A DNA stretch of 7,476 bases, taken from assembly GCA_964582525.1 (NCBI GenBank), contig CAZOSP010000145.1:1-7476 (forward strand), given 5' to 3'. Positions within the stretch are counted from its first letter, which is position 1, and every line of letters starts with the position of its first letter. Made by a program: the position numbers and the translations under genes. Positions 1 through 5,997 of the stretch are shown here, one piece after another. The DNA is from BB31 sp964582525 (GTDB lineage: Bacteria > Pseudomonadota > Gammaproteobacteria > Beggiatoales > Beggiatoaceae). The notes under the pieces were generated by a model. That model was not told where the DNA came from. It was given only the letters and a program-made list of their open reading frames with translations, and made no database searches.

Positions 1-98
1 AAGAAAATCGAGCGTGATTTCTCCTTAAGTTTTGCTATTTTTGGCCTTGACGGTGAGGTCCACTTTAAACCTAGAAGGTTTGGGTGAGCAAAGTATAG

Positions 99-209
99 GA
101 AGAAAATCGGGGTAAATATTGGAAAATAGGTATTCATTGGCTGACTGCGTTAAAAGGTCTGTTGTTATTTAAGCTTTTTGAATTAGCCTGCTGTGGGAAT
201 ACTGAATAG
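99..209 (+). pseudogene. Possible C-terminal remnant of a group II intron-encoded protein
   Basis: A 36-codon open stretch without a start codon ends at TAG 207-209, ten bases before intron domain V begins. That is where the reading frame of an intron-encoded reverse transcriptase/maturase normally ends, in domain IV. The peptide contains HWLTALKGLLLFKLFELA, which loosely recalls the basic, Trp/Leu/Phe-containing tails of bacterial maturases. The frame is closed upstream by TAG at 96-98, and a different frame is open from position 1 to TGA 85-87, so any gene here is frameshifted or decayed. The call rests mainly on position; similarity could not be tested. Confidence 0.25.
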
Positions 210-218
210 CAGTCTGGA

Positions 219-287
219 GAGCCGTGTGCGAGAGAGTCGCACGCACAGTTCGGCGGGAGGGGAGGCGCAAGCCTTTCCTGTCGCTAT
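219..287 (+). other. 3' end of a group II intron (domains V and VI), degenerate
   Basis: Bases 219-251 fold as domain V. GAGCCGTG pairs with CACAGTTC, a U-A pair and a CG bulge (bases 243-244) follow, and an upper stem GCGA/TCGC carries a GAGAG loop. The catalytic AGC triad (220-222) is present. Two features look decayed: a C-A mismatch at the fifth pair of the lower helix, and a 33-nt length against the usual 34, which loses the closing pair of the GNRA tetraloop. Domain VI follows as a nine-pair stem around a GCAA loop (about 259-280), and the intron would end at CTAT, near 287. The G-C pair replacing the common A-U in the lower helix supports conserved structure rather than chance. The rest of the intron lies off the left edge or is missing. 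Confidence 0.72.
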
Positions 288-310
288 AGAAATGAGTTTG
301 TTGTTGCGAG

Positions 311-346
311 GGGATCTTCAGTCTCCCGCGTCTTGACTGAAAGCCC
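311..346 (-). terminator. Hairpin just downstream of guaB, possible terminator
   Basis: TTCAGTC (317-323) and GACTGAA (335-341) form a perfect 7-bp stem with an 11-nt loop. GGG (311-313) and CCC (344-346) could extend it across a small internal loop. It begins directly after the guaB stop codon on the minus strand. No T-run follows on that strand, so it is not a textbook Rho-independent terminator. It also lies about 25 bp from the intron 3' boundary; some bacterial group II introns (class C) insert next to such hairpins, but the class of this intron is not established. Confidence 0.35.
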
Positions 347-1813
347 TTAATCCACCCGATAATTAGGGGCTTCTTTGGTGATTTGCACGTCATGGACATG
401 GCTTTCGCGCACGCCAGCATTGGTGATTTGCACAAATTCCGCGCTGGTACGCAGCGCGTTTAGGTCTGCGCTGCCAGTGTAGCCCATGCTGGAGCGTAAA
501 CCGCCGAGCAGTTGGTGGATGACCCCCAGCACTGTGCCTTTGTAGGGAACGCGCCCTTCAATGCCTTCTGGCACTAATTTTTCCACATCATCGGTTGCTT
601 GAAAATAACGGTCTTTAGAGCCTTGTTTTTGCGCCATCGCGCCGAGCGATCCCATGCCGCGATAAGATTTGTAAGAACGCCCTTGGTACAGTTCAACTTC
701 ACCGGGGGCTTCCTCTGTGCCGGCGAATAAGCCACCAATCATGATCGAATAAGCACCGGCGGCGATGGCTTTGGCGATGTCGCCTGAGTAGCGAATGCCG
801 CCGTCGGCAATCAGTGGAATACCCGTGCCTTTGAGGGCTTCAGCGATGTTAGTGACGGCAGTGATTTGCGGCACGCCTACGCCCGCGACAATCCGCGTGG
901 TGCAGATTGAGCCAGGTCCAATGCCCACCTTGACAGCATCTGCGCCTGCTTCAATGAGAGCCGTAGCCGCCGAGCCGGTGGCGATGTTGCCGCCAATCAC
1001 TTGCACGTTGGGATAAGTTTGTTTAATGCGGCGCACGGTGTCGAGTACGCCTTGCGAGTGTCCGTGTGCGGTATCCACGACCAGCACATCGACTCCCGCT
1101 TCAACCAGCGCGGCAACCCGTTCCATTGTATCTGTACCGGTGCCAACCGCCGCGCCTGCGCGTAAGCGGGCTTGCTCATCTTTGCAGGCATGGGGTTTTT
1201 CGGTGGCTTTTTGGATGTCTTTGACGGTAATCAGACCGCGTAATTGAAAGTCATCATTGACCACCAGTATTTTTTCTATGCGGTGTTGGTGCAACAAGTA
1301 CAGCACCTCTTCGCGTTCCGCGCCTTCTTTTACCGTGACTAACTTCTCTTTGGGAGTCATGACGGCTGACACCGGATGATCTAGGTGGGTTTCAAAACGT
1401 AAGTCACGGTTGGTCACGATGCCGGTTAAATTGCCTTTTTTATCAACCACCGGAACACCGGAAATACCTTGCGCACGAGTGAGGCGCAGGATGTTTTCAA
1501 TACTGGTATCCGGGGTCACGGTGATGGGATCGCTGATAATCCCGCTTTCAAATTTTTTCACTTTGAAAACTTGCCGCGCTTGTTCTTCAATCGACATGTT
1601 TTTATGAATAATGCCTATGCCGCCTTCTTGCGCTAAAGTGATGGCTAAACGGGCTTCGGTGACGGTATCCATCGCTGCTGAAAGGAGAGGAATATTTAAG
1701 CGAATTTCGCGGGTGAGTTGGGTGTTTAATTGGACTTGATGAGGCAACACATTTGAATAGGCGGGCAGGAGTAAAACATCATCGAAAGTAAGGGCGTTTT
1801 GGACAATACGCAT
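347..1813 (-). CDS. guaB: Inosine-5'-monophosphate dehydrogenase (GuaB)
   Basis: Cytoplasmic enzyme that oxidises IMP to XMP with NAD+, the committed step of guanine nucleotide synthesis. The 488-residue length equals that of E. coli GuaB. The (beta/alpha)8 barrel is interrupted at about residues 91-205 by a CBS-domain pair (Bateman module), known in this family to bind purine nucleotides. The catalytic loop GIGPGSICTTR is at 297-307 with the nucleophile Cys304. IMP phosphate-binding segments ADGGIRYSGD (336-345) and IGGLFAGTEE (359-368), the MGSLGAM segment (387-393) and the flap with SKDRYF (399-404) are all intact. The start ATG is supported by GAGGAAT at 1821-1827, about 8-9 bases upstream. 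guaA, often the next gene in gammaproteobacteria, does not follow within the window; an intron end does. No frameshift is seen. Confidence 0.98.
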   Translation of the reverse strand: MRIVQNALTFDDVLLLPAYSNVLPHQVQLNTQLTREIRLNIPLLSAAMDTVTEARLAITLAQEGGIGIIHKNMSIEEQARQVFKVKKFESGIISDPITVTPDTSIENILRLTRAQGISGVPVVDKKGNLTGIVTNRDLRFETHLDHPVSAVMTPKEKLVTVKEGAEREEVLYLLHQHRIEKILVVNDDFQLRGLITVKDIQKATEKPHACKDEQARLRAGAAVGTGTDTMERVAALVEAGVDVLVVDTAHGHSQGVLDTVRRIKQTYPNVQVIGGNIATGSAATALIEAGADAVKVGIGPGSICTTRIVAGVGVPQITAVTNIAEALKGTGIPLIADGGIRYSGDIAKAIAAGAYSIMIGGLFAGTEEAPGEVELYQGRSYKSYRGMGSLGAMAQKQGSKDRYFQATDDVEKLVPEGIEGRVPYKGTVLGVIHQLLGGLRSSMGYTGSADLNALRTSAEFVQITNAGVRESHVHDVQITKEAPNYRVD

Positions 1814-2027
1814 TGCGATAATTCCTCGAAACTGAAGTTGACAGAGAACAAAGCGACAAGCAACAATGCAGCCCCGTCTTGATGAAGGCGGCGGCTCACT
1901 AAGCCCGTCATATTGGATACCTTAGCCAGCCAATCGAATAGAAAAATCTACATATCTTACAGGATTGCCTGACAGATTGATAGCGTTGGAATTTGTTTGT
2001 CCTCTGTTGACTGACGATGTGCGGGCT

Positions 2028-2059
2028 GGGACTTGGGGACTTGGGGACTTGGGGACTTG
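2028..2059. repeat. Tandem repeat, four copies of GGGACTTG
   Basis: Four perfect, contiguous copies of the 8-bp unit GGGACTTG are followed by a partial copy (GGGA). Such G-rich microsatellite-like arrays are prone to copy-number change by slippage. It lies outside any gene, roughly 215 bp upstream of the guaB start, so any effect on guaB expression is speculative. Confidence 0.95.
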
Positions 2060-2078
2060 GGAGCGGCTCTGATGCCTA

Positions 2079-2127
2079 GAGCATTCGCGTTCGCGCCACA
2101 AAAAGACGTGGCGCAAACCCTACTGCT
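2079..2127. repeat. 49-bp hairpin repeat, copy 1
   Basis: This copy is identical base for base to 2281-2329. It contains an inverted repeat, GCGCCAC (2093-2099) and GTGGCGC (2108-2114), around an A-rich loop AAAAAGAC. Two exact copies within 250 bp, each with an internal hairpin, indicate a dispersed REP-like element or a local duplication. Confidence 0.92.
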
Positions 2128-2232
2128 GACCGAGCTTCAGGTTTCAGGCGGGGGCAGTATAACTCAGGTTACGCGGTTGGTGCTTTTTACTGCAAAAAAA
2201 AACGCACAGAGGCGAATTTTAGCCCGGTAGTG

Positions 2233-2258
2233 TGCTTCGACATCTTTTCGTCGAAGCA
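2233..2258. repeat. Perfect 9-bp inverted repeat (hairpin)
   Basis: TGCTTCGAC (2233-2241) and GTCGAAGCA (2250-2258) are exact reverse complements with an 8-nt loop, ATCTTTTC. The hairpin lies between the two 49-bp repeats. No T-run follows on either strand, so a terminator role is not supported. It could be part of a larger repeat unit spanning 2079-2329. Confidence 0.8.
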
Positions 2259-2280
2259 TGGGGGACGATGGGACGCTGCC

Positions 2281-2329
2281 GAGCATTCGCGTTCGCGCCA
2301 CAAAAAGACGTGGCGCAAACCCTACTGCT
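2281..2329. repeat. 49-bp hairpin repeat, copy 2
   Basis: Exact second copy of the element at 2079-2127, in the same orientation and 202 bp away. The internal stem is GCGCCAC (2295-2301) with GTGGCGC (2310-2316). The 20 bp just upstream of the two copies differ, which helps place the left boundary at GAGCATT. Confidence 0.92.
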
Positions 2330-2372
2330 ATTGAACGGACTATAGATTTTTAGATAATTAAATGCCTCAAAC

Positions 2373-2405
2373 AAACCTGATAGGTCTTGAAGACCTGTCA
2401 GGTTT
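2373..2405. repeat. 33-bp dispersed palindrome, copy downstream of glnA
   Basis: Near-perfect palindrome whose arms read AAACCTGA and TCAGGTTT on the outside and AGGTCTT and AGACCT on the inside. It lies 36 bp past the glnA stop codon. Its near-identical partner is at 3926-3958; the two differ at one base (T against C at the ninth position). Read on the minus strand the stem is followed by a short T-rich stretch, so it may also act as the glnA terminator. Palindromes of this kind are known to recur in some bacterial genomes; copy number here cannot be seen. Confidence 0.93.
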
Positions 2406-2441
2406 TTGGAAATTATTTATCTGAAGCACTATGGATGTAGA

Positions 2442-3851
2442 TTACAAGCTGTAGTACATGTCAAACTCAACCGGATGCGTGGTCATGCGCAGACGAGTCA
2501 CTTCATCCATTTTCAGCGTAATGTAAGCATCAATCACGTCATCGGTAAACACGCCGCCCGCTTTGAGGAACTCACGGTCATTGTTTAAGAACTCTAAGGC
2601 TTGATCCAAAGAAAAACACACTTGCGGGATGTTTTTTCCTTCTTCCGGTGGCAAGTCGTATAAATCTTTGTCCATCGCTTCGCCGGGGTGGATTTTGTTT
2701 TGAATGCCGTCCAAACCCGCCATCAACATTGCCGCAAAAGCAAAATACGGATTGGCGGTGGAATCGGGGAAACGCACTTCAATACGACGCGCTTTAGGGC
2801 TAGAAACGTAAGGGATGCGAATGGAAGCAGAGCGATTGCGTGCTGAATATGCCAGCATCACCGGCGCTTCAAAGCCGGGGACTAGACGTTTGTAGCTATT
2901 GGTGGTGGCATTGGTAAAGGCGTTCAGGGCGCGAGCATGTTTGATAATGCCGCCGATGTAGTACAGCGCGGTGTCAGATAAGCCGCCGTATTTGTCGCCG
3001 GAGAACAGGTTTTGCCCTTCTTTGGCTAACGACATGTGTACGTGCATCCCATTACCATTGTCTCCCACTAAGGGTTTGGGCATAAAAGTCGCGCTTTTGC
3101 CGTAGCCATGCGCAACATTTTGAATCACGTATTTGAGGATTAATACTTCGTCCGCTTTTTTCACTAAGGTGTTGAAACCCACACCGATTTCACATTGTCC
3201 GGCGGTTGCCACTTCATGGTGATGGACTTCGGTTTTTAGCCCCATTTCATCTAGGGTTAAACACATTTGACTGCGAATATCATGCAGAGAATCAACCGGT
3301 GGTACCGGGAAATAGCCGCCTTTTACGCCTGGGCGATGCCCCATGTTACCGTCTTGATAAACGCGCTCGGAGTTCCATTCGGCTTCTTCGGAATCCACTT
3401 TAACGAAGCTGCCGCTCATGCTCGCGCCCCAGCGCACATCGTCAAAAATGAAAAACTCATTTTCTGGACCAAAATAAGCAACATCAGCAATACCGGTTGA
3501 TTTCAGATAAGCTTCAGCGCGTTTTGCTAAAGAGCGAGGATCGCGCTCATAACCTTGCATGGTGGCTGGCTCGATAACGTCGCAACGCAAGTTTAAGGTG
3601 GTTTCTTCGGAGAAAGGATCAATCACCGCGCTGTCTGCTTCAGGCAGCAAAATCATGTCAGATTCATTGATGCCTTTCCAACCTGCGATGGATGAGCCAT
3701 CAAACATTTTGCCGTCTTCAAATAAATCTTCGTCAATAGTACCTGCGGGGACGGTGACGTGTTGTTCTTTACCACGAGTATCGACAAAACGGAAATCGAC
3801 AAATTTCACATCGTTTTCTTTAATCATTGCTAGCACGTTTTCGCCAGACAT
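2442..3851 (-). CDS. glnA: Glutamine synthetase, type I (GlnA)
   Basis: ATP-dependent ligation of ammonia to glutamate, the central step of nitrogen assimilation, by a cytoplasmic dodecamer. At 469 residues it matches E. coli GlnA. Visible family landmarks are DGSSIAGW (51-58) with the Asp51 latch, GPENEFFIFD (128-137) with metal-ligand glutamates 130 and 132, HHHEVATAGQCEIG (210-223), NGMHVHMSL (267-275) with His270, and KRLVPGFEAP (321-330). DKDLYDLPPEE (394-404) carries Tyr398, the residue adenylylated in the GSI-beta class. This predicts control by GlnE and PII proteins, encoded elsewhere. The start is supported by AGAGGAG at 3862-3868 with a 10-base spacer. Palindrome copies lie on both sides of the gene. 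I looked for a sigma-54 (-24/-12) promoter upstream and found no good match. Confidence 0.98.
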   Translation of the reverse strand: MSGENVLAMIKENDVKFVDFRFVDTRGKEQHVTVPAGTIDEDLFEDGKMFDGSSIAGWKGINESDMILLPEADSAVIDPFSEETTLNLRCDVIEPATMQGYERDPRSLAKRAEAYLKSTGIADVAYFGPENEFFIFDDVRWGASMSGSFVKVDSEEAEWNSERVYQDGNMGHRPGVKGGYFPVPPVDSLHDIRSQMCLTLDEMGLKTEVHHHEVATAGQCEIGVGFNTLVKKADEVLILKYVIQNVAHGYGKSATFMPKPLVGDNGNGMHVHMSLAKEGQNLFSGDKYGGLSDTALYYIGGIIKHARALNAFTNATTNSYKRLVPGFEAPVMLAYSARNRSASIRIPYVSSPKARRIEVRFPDSTANPYFAFAAMLMAGLDGIQNKIHPGEAMDKDLYDLPPEEGKNIPQVCFSLDQALEFLNNDREFLKAGGVFTDDVIDAYITLKMDEVTRLRMTTHPVEFDMYYSL

Positions 3852-3925
3852 AGGTCTCTAACTCCTCTTAAAATAGTTAAAATTGATAACGGGTATTCAT
3901 GTAAGCATTCACTTTCCGCCCAGAA

Positions 3926-3958
3926 AAACCTGACAGGTCTTGAAGACCTGTCAGGTTT
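3926..3958. repeat. 33-bp dispersed palindrome, copy upstream of glnA
   Basis: Second copy of the palindrome at 2373-2405, beginning 74 bp upstream of the glnA start codon, with arms AAACCTGACAGGTCTT and AGACCTGTCAGGTTT. If glnA is transcribed from the weak promoter candidate further upstream, this palindrome lies in its 5' untranslated leader and would form a strong RNA hairpin. Confidence 0.93.
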
Positions 3959-4004
3959 AGTGGTGGGGGGGTGAACGGTTAGGTGTTCTGTAGAACCGGT
4001 TGCT

Positions 4005-4035
4005 ATTGTAGCCTAATTATCCACTGCCTAGGCAA
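4005..4035 (-). promoter_or_regulatory. Weak sigma-70-like promoter candidate for glnA
   Basis: On the minus strand TTGCCT (plus 4030-4035) and TACAAT (plus 4005-4010) are separated by 19 bp. The -10 box matches the consensus at five of six bases and the -35 at four of six, but the spacer is longer than the preferred 16-18. It would give a leader of roughly 145 nt containing the palindrome at 3926-3958. Only motif matching supports it. Confidence 0.2.
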
Positions 4036-4058
4036 AAACCTGAGAGATTTTTGCCTAG
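4028..4058. repeat. Perfect 11-bp hairpin in the glnA-murF spacer
   Basis: CTAGGCAAAAA (4028-4038) and TTTTTGCCTAG (4048-4058) are exact reverse complements with a 9-nt loop, CCTGAGAGA. It is the strongest stem in the divergent spacer after the dispersed palindrome. With the downstream terminator-like hairpin it could form the body of a small RNA or leader read on the plus strand. Confidence 0.85.
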
Positions 4059-4093
4059 TGAATAGTGACCAAAGCTCTCACTGATGGGGGTTG

Positions 4094-4117
4094 ATGGCAT
4101 TAAGTATGCCATTTTTT
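4094..4117 (+). terminator. Terminator-like hairpin with T-run, plus strand
   Basis: ATGGCAT (4094-4100) and ATGCCAT (4106-4112) pair around a TAAGT loop and run straight into six T (4112-4117), the layout of a Rho-independent terminator. The stem is short and only moderately GC-rich. It is oriented toward murF, but no protein gene lies upstream on the plus strand, because glnA runs the other way. It could therefore end a small transcript or act as an attenuator in a long murF leader. Confidence 0.5.
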
Positions 4118-4231
4118 GTGCATTCTAACGTATTTATTTTTAAGAAATTTTCAAAAAATTGCTGAAATCACCTCAAAATAACGCCCCATAATAGAGCGTT
4201 TTTAAGAATAAATGCACTAAAACAATACCAG

Positions 4232-4259
4232 TTGTGCAAATGCTTCTTTAGGGTATCAT
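4232..4259 (+). promoter_or_regulatory. Candidate sigma-70 promoter for murF
   Basis: TTGTGC (4232-4237) and TATCAT (4254-4259) are spaced by 16 bp, each matching the consensus at four to five of six bases. Transcription would start near 4266, about 85 nt ahead of the preferred TTG start of murF and downstream of the terminator-like hairpin at 4094-4117. Support is by motif and position only. Confidence 0.35.
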
Positions 4260-4349
4260 TGCGGGCTGTTTTAATCGGGGGTTGAGGTGGGCGAGAACTG
4301 CATCTTAGCTGCATCCTCAGTCGCGCCACCCATAACACAGGAAAAGCAC

Positions 4350-5702
4350 TTGATACAGGCTCACTTAACGCACATTCAACGCGCTTTAAGCCACGCTCAC
4401 TTGCACGGCGAAGACATACAAATAAAAACTTGCAGCACCGACACCCGCAGCTTACGCGCTGGGGCTTTATATGTCGCTTTGCGCGGAGAACGCTTTGACG
4501 GACATGATTTTGTTGCACAAGCACAGGGCGCAGCAGCTTTATTGGTAGAAAAACCCGTAGAGAGTCATCTGCCCTACATCCAAGTGCCAGACACGCGCAT
4601 GGCTTTGGGTGAACTGGCAACCTGGTGGCGTTCACAATGGCAACTACCCTTAGTGGCAGTCACTGGCAGCAACGGCAAAACCACTGTCAAAGAAATGCTG
4701 GCAAGCGTTTTTCGCCAAGTCGCGCAACAAGAAGATGCCGTGTTGGCGACCTTGGGTAATCTCAATAATGACATTGGCGTACCCCTGAGCCTGTTTCGTC
4801 TCGGCGCACAACACCGTTATGCGGTGATTGAAATGGGCGCGAATCACGTTGGCGAAATTGCCGGCTTAACCCGTATGGCACAGCCGCAGGTGGCACTGAT
4901 CACCCAATGCGCCCCCGCGCATTTGCAAGGCTTTACTAGCATTGACCGCGTGGCACAGGCAAAAGGCGAAATTTTTCAAGGGCTGGATGCGCAAGGCACG
5001 GCGATCATTAATGACGATGATCAATACGCCGAATATTGGCGTTCCCTCAATCCACAATGCCACATTTTAAGCTTTGGCATACAAAACCGCGCCGATGTAT
5101 TTGCCAAAAATCTGCATATAGACAGCCCGCATACCTGCTTTGAACTACACACCCCAGTCGGACACATTGACATCCAGCTCGGTTTATTAGGGCAGCACAA
5201 TGTTATGAACGCGCTCAGTTGCGCCGCCTGCGCCCTCGCCTGCGGTTGTTCATTGACGGCAATTCAAGCAGGTTTGCAGGCAATGCAAGCCGTCAAAGGT
5301 CGTTTGCAGCGTTTCGCTGGCATCCGCAACAGCGTGTTAATCGACGACACCTATAATGCCAATCCCCGCTCGCTACAAGCCGCTTTGCAGGTGTTAGCGC
5401 AATGTCCCGCGCCGCGCTGCTTGGTGTTGGGCGACATGCTGGAACTCGGCGATCAAGCCGCGCATTATCATCAACAAGCGGGTGCGAATGCACAAAAAGC
5501 GGGCATTGAGTGTTTACTCACAACCGGCACATTAAGCCAAGCTGCGGCGCAAGCCTTTGGTGCGGGTGCGCAGCATTTTATCCAACAAGACGATTTGATA
5601 GCTTATTTGCAAGAACACCTGCCCGCACAAGCCTACGTGCTGGTCAAAGGCTCACGCGGTTTGCAGATGGAAAAAGTGGTACAGGCTTTAAGCAATAGAT
5701 AA
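4350..5702 (+). CDS. murF: UDP-N-acetylmuramoyl-tripeptide--D-alanyl-D-alanine ligase (MurF)
   Basis: ATP-dependent cytoplasmic ligase that adds D-Ala-D-Ala to UDP-MurNAc-tripeptide, completing the pentapeptide precursor of peptidoglycan. The open frame runs back to a GTG at 4287 (471 aa). I prefer TTG at 4350 (450 aa, close to E. coli MurF at 452) because AGGAAAA at 4339-4345 sits about 7 bases upstream and MurF-like sequence begins there. Counted from the GTG, the N-terminal substrate domain includes STDTRSLRAGALYVALRGER (50-69). The Mur ligase P-loop is VTGSNGKTT (125-133), followed by LGNLNNDIGVPLSL (156-169). HNVMNALSC (304-312) and the C-terminal DDTYNANP (353-360), LGDMLELG (381-388) and VKGSRG (453-458) are all typical. 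The gene stands outside any murE-mraY context in this window. No defect is seen. Confidence 0.95.
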   Translation: MIQAHLTHIQRALSHAHLHGEDIQIKTCSTDTRSLRAGALYVALRGERFDGHDFVAQAQGAAALLVEKPVESHLPYIQVPDTRMALGELATWWRSQWQLPLVAVTGSNGKTTVKEMLASVFRQVAQQEDAVLATLGNLNNDIGVPLSLFRLGAQHRYAVIEMGANHVGEIAGLTRMAQPQVALITQCAPAHLQGFTSIDRVAQAKGEIFQGLDAQGTAIINDDDQYAEYWRSLNPQCHILSFGIQNRADVFAKNLHIDSPHTCFELHTPVGHIDIQLGLLGQHNVMNALSCAACALACGCSLTAIQAGLQAMQAVKGRLQRFAGIRNSVLIDDTYNANPRSLQAALQVLAQCPAPRCLVLGDMLELGDQAAHYHQQAGANAQKAGIECLLTTGTLSQAAAQAFGAGAQHFIQQDDLIAYLQEHLPAQAYVLVKGSRGLQMEKVVQALSNR

Positions 5703-5717
5703 ACACAATACACCGCT

Positions 5718-5920
5718 GGGAGTGGCTAAGCACCAGCTTAGCCTCGCCCCCAACGGCGGCTTGGGAGTGGCTAAGCTCCAGCTTAGCCGCCGCCAACGGC
5801 GGCTTGGGAGTGGCTAAGCTCCAGCTTAGCCTCGCCGCCAACGGCAGCGTTTTGGCTGACTGGGAGTGGCTAAGCTCCAGCTTAGCCTCGCCGCCAACGG
5901 CGGCGTTTTGGCTGACTTGG
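5718..5920. repeat. Array of four hairpin-bearing repeat units
   Basis: Units begin with GGGAGTGGCTAAGC at 5718, 5763, 5806 and 5862; the first three are 45, 43 and 56 bp long. Each has a near-palindrome GCTAAGCTCCAGCTTAGC and a second GC-rich stem of the form GCCGCC-AAC-GGCGGC. Units 3 and 4 add GTTTTGGCTGACT. Unequal lengths not all divisible by three, and absence of a start signal, argue against a coding repeat. It fills most of the 295-bp gap between murF and the glycosyltransferase gene, and its stems could attenuate transcription between them or protect the murF mRNA 3' end. Confidence 0.9.
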
Positions 5921-5953
5921 AAGTCAGCCACTCCCAGAAAGTCAGCCACTCCC
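5910..5953. repeat. Inverted half-units closing the repeat array
   Basis: GGCTGACTT (5910-5918) pairs perfectly with AAGTCAGCC (5921-5929). AGTCAGCCACTCCC then occurs twice (5922-5935 and 5940-5953), the reverse complement of the GGCTGACT and GGGAGTGGCT parts of the units. The array therefore ends in two copies of opposite orientation, giving scope for a large cruciform or long-range RNA pairing. Confidence 0.85.
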
Positions 5954-5997
5954 AAGCCACCTAACCCCTCACCCCTAACTCCCTTGCAACTCACACT

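Larger units (their letters stand above)
1814..2441. other. Repeat-rich intergenic region between guaB and glnA
   Basis: These 628 bp hold no convincing gene. Bases 1814-2027 would contain the guaB promoter and leader, but I could not pick a convincing -35/-10 pair. The rest contains an 8-bp tandem array, two identical 49-bp repeats, a 9-bp-stem hairpin, a run of nine A (2194-2202) and a dispersed palindrome, listed separately. The short open frames here have no ribosome binding site and cross the repeats. Confidence 0.7.

Noticed and set aside
1726..1911. Minus-strand 61-residue frame starting before guaB and overlapping it, considered as a leader peptide
   Set aside because: It runs out of frame about 85 bp into guaB, has no clear ribosome binding site, and nothing in its residues suggests attenuation.
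2033..2230. Plus-strand 65-residue open frame between guaB and glnA
   Set aside because: It starts inside the 8-bp tandem array and crosses a 49-bp repeat and an A-run; there is no ribosome binding site and no family resemblance.
3895..3925. Sigma-54 (-24/-12) promoter for glnA on the minus strand
   Set aside because: The nearest match has GG and GC separated by nine bases instead of ten and poor flanking bases; no other candidate was found.
4212..4239. TGCAC...GTGCA inverted repeat as an NtrC-type site
   Set aside because: The half-sites are about 16 bases apart, much wider than the usual NtrC dyad, and only five bases each match.
4168..4635. Minus-strand 155-residue open frame overlapping the murF start
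   Set aside because: It lies opposite the well-supported MurF coding sequence, has a Cys/Arg-rich composition typical of antisense frames, and no recognisable domain.
5718..5920. CRISPR array
   Set aside because: There are no unique spacers between direct repeats; units are contiguous, self-complementary and variable in length, and no cas gene is nearby.
5644..5994. Minus-strand 116-residue open frame with repeated LELSHSQ-like peptides
   Set aside because: It is the read-through of the hairpin array; unit lengths shift the frame, there is no ribosome binding site, and it overlaps the end of murF.
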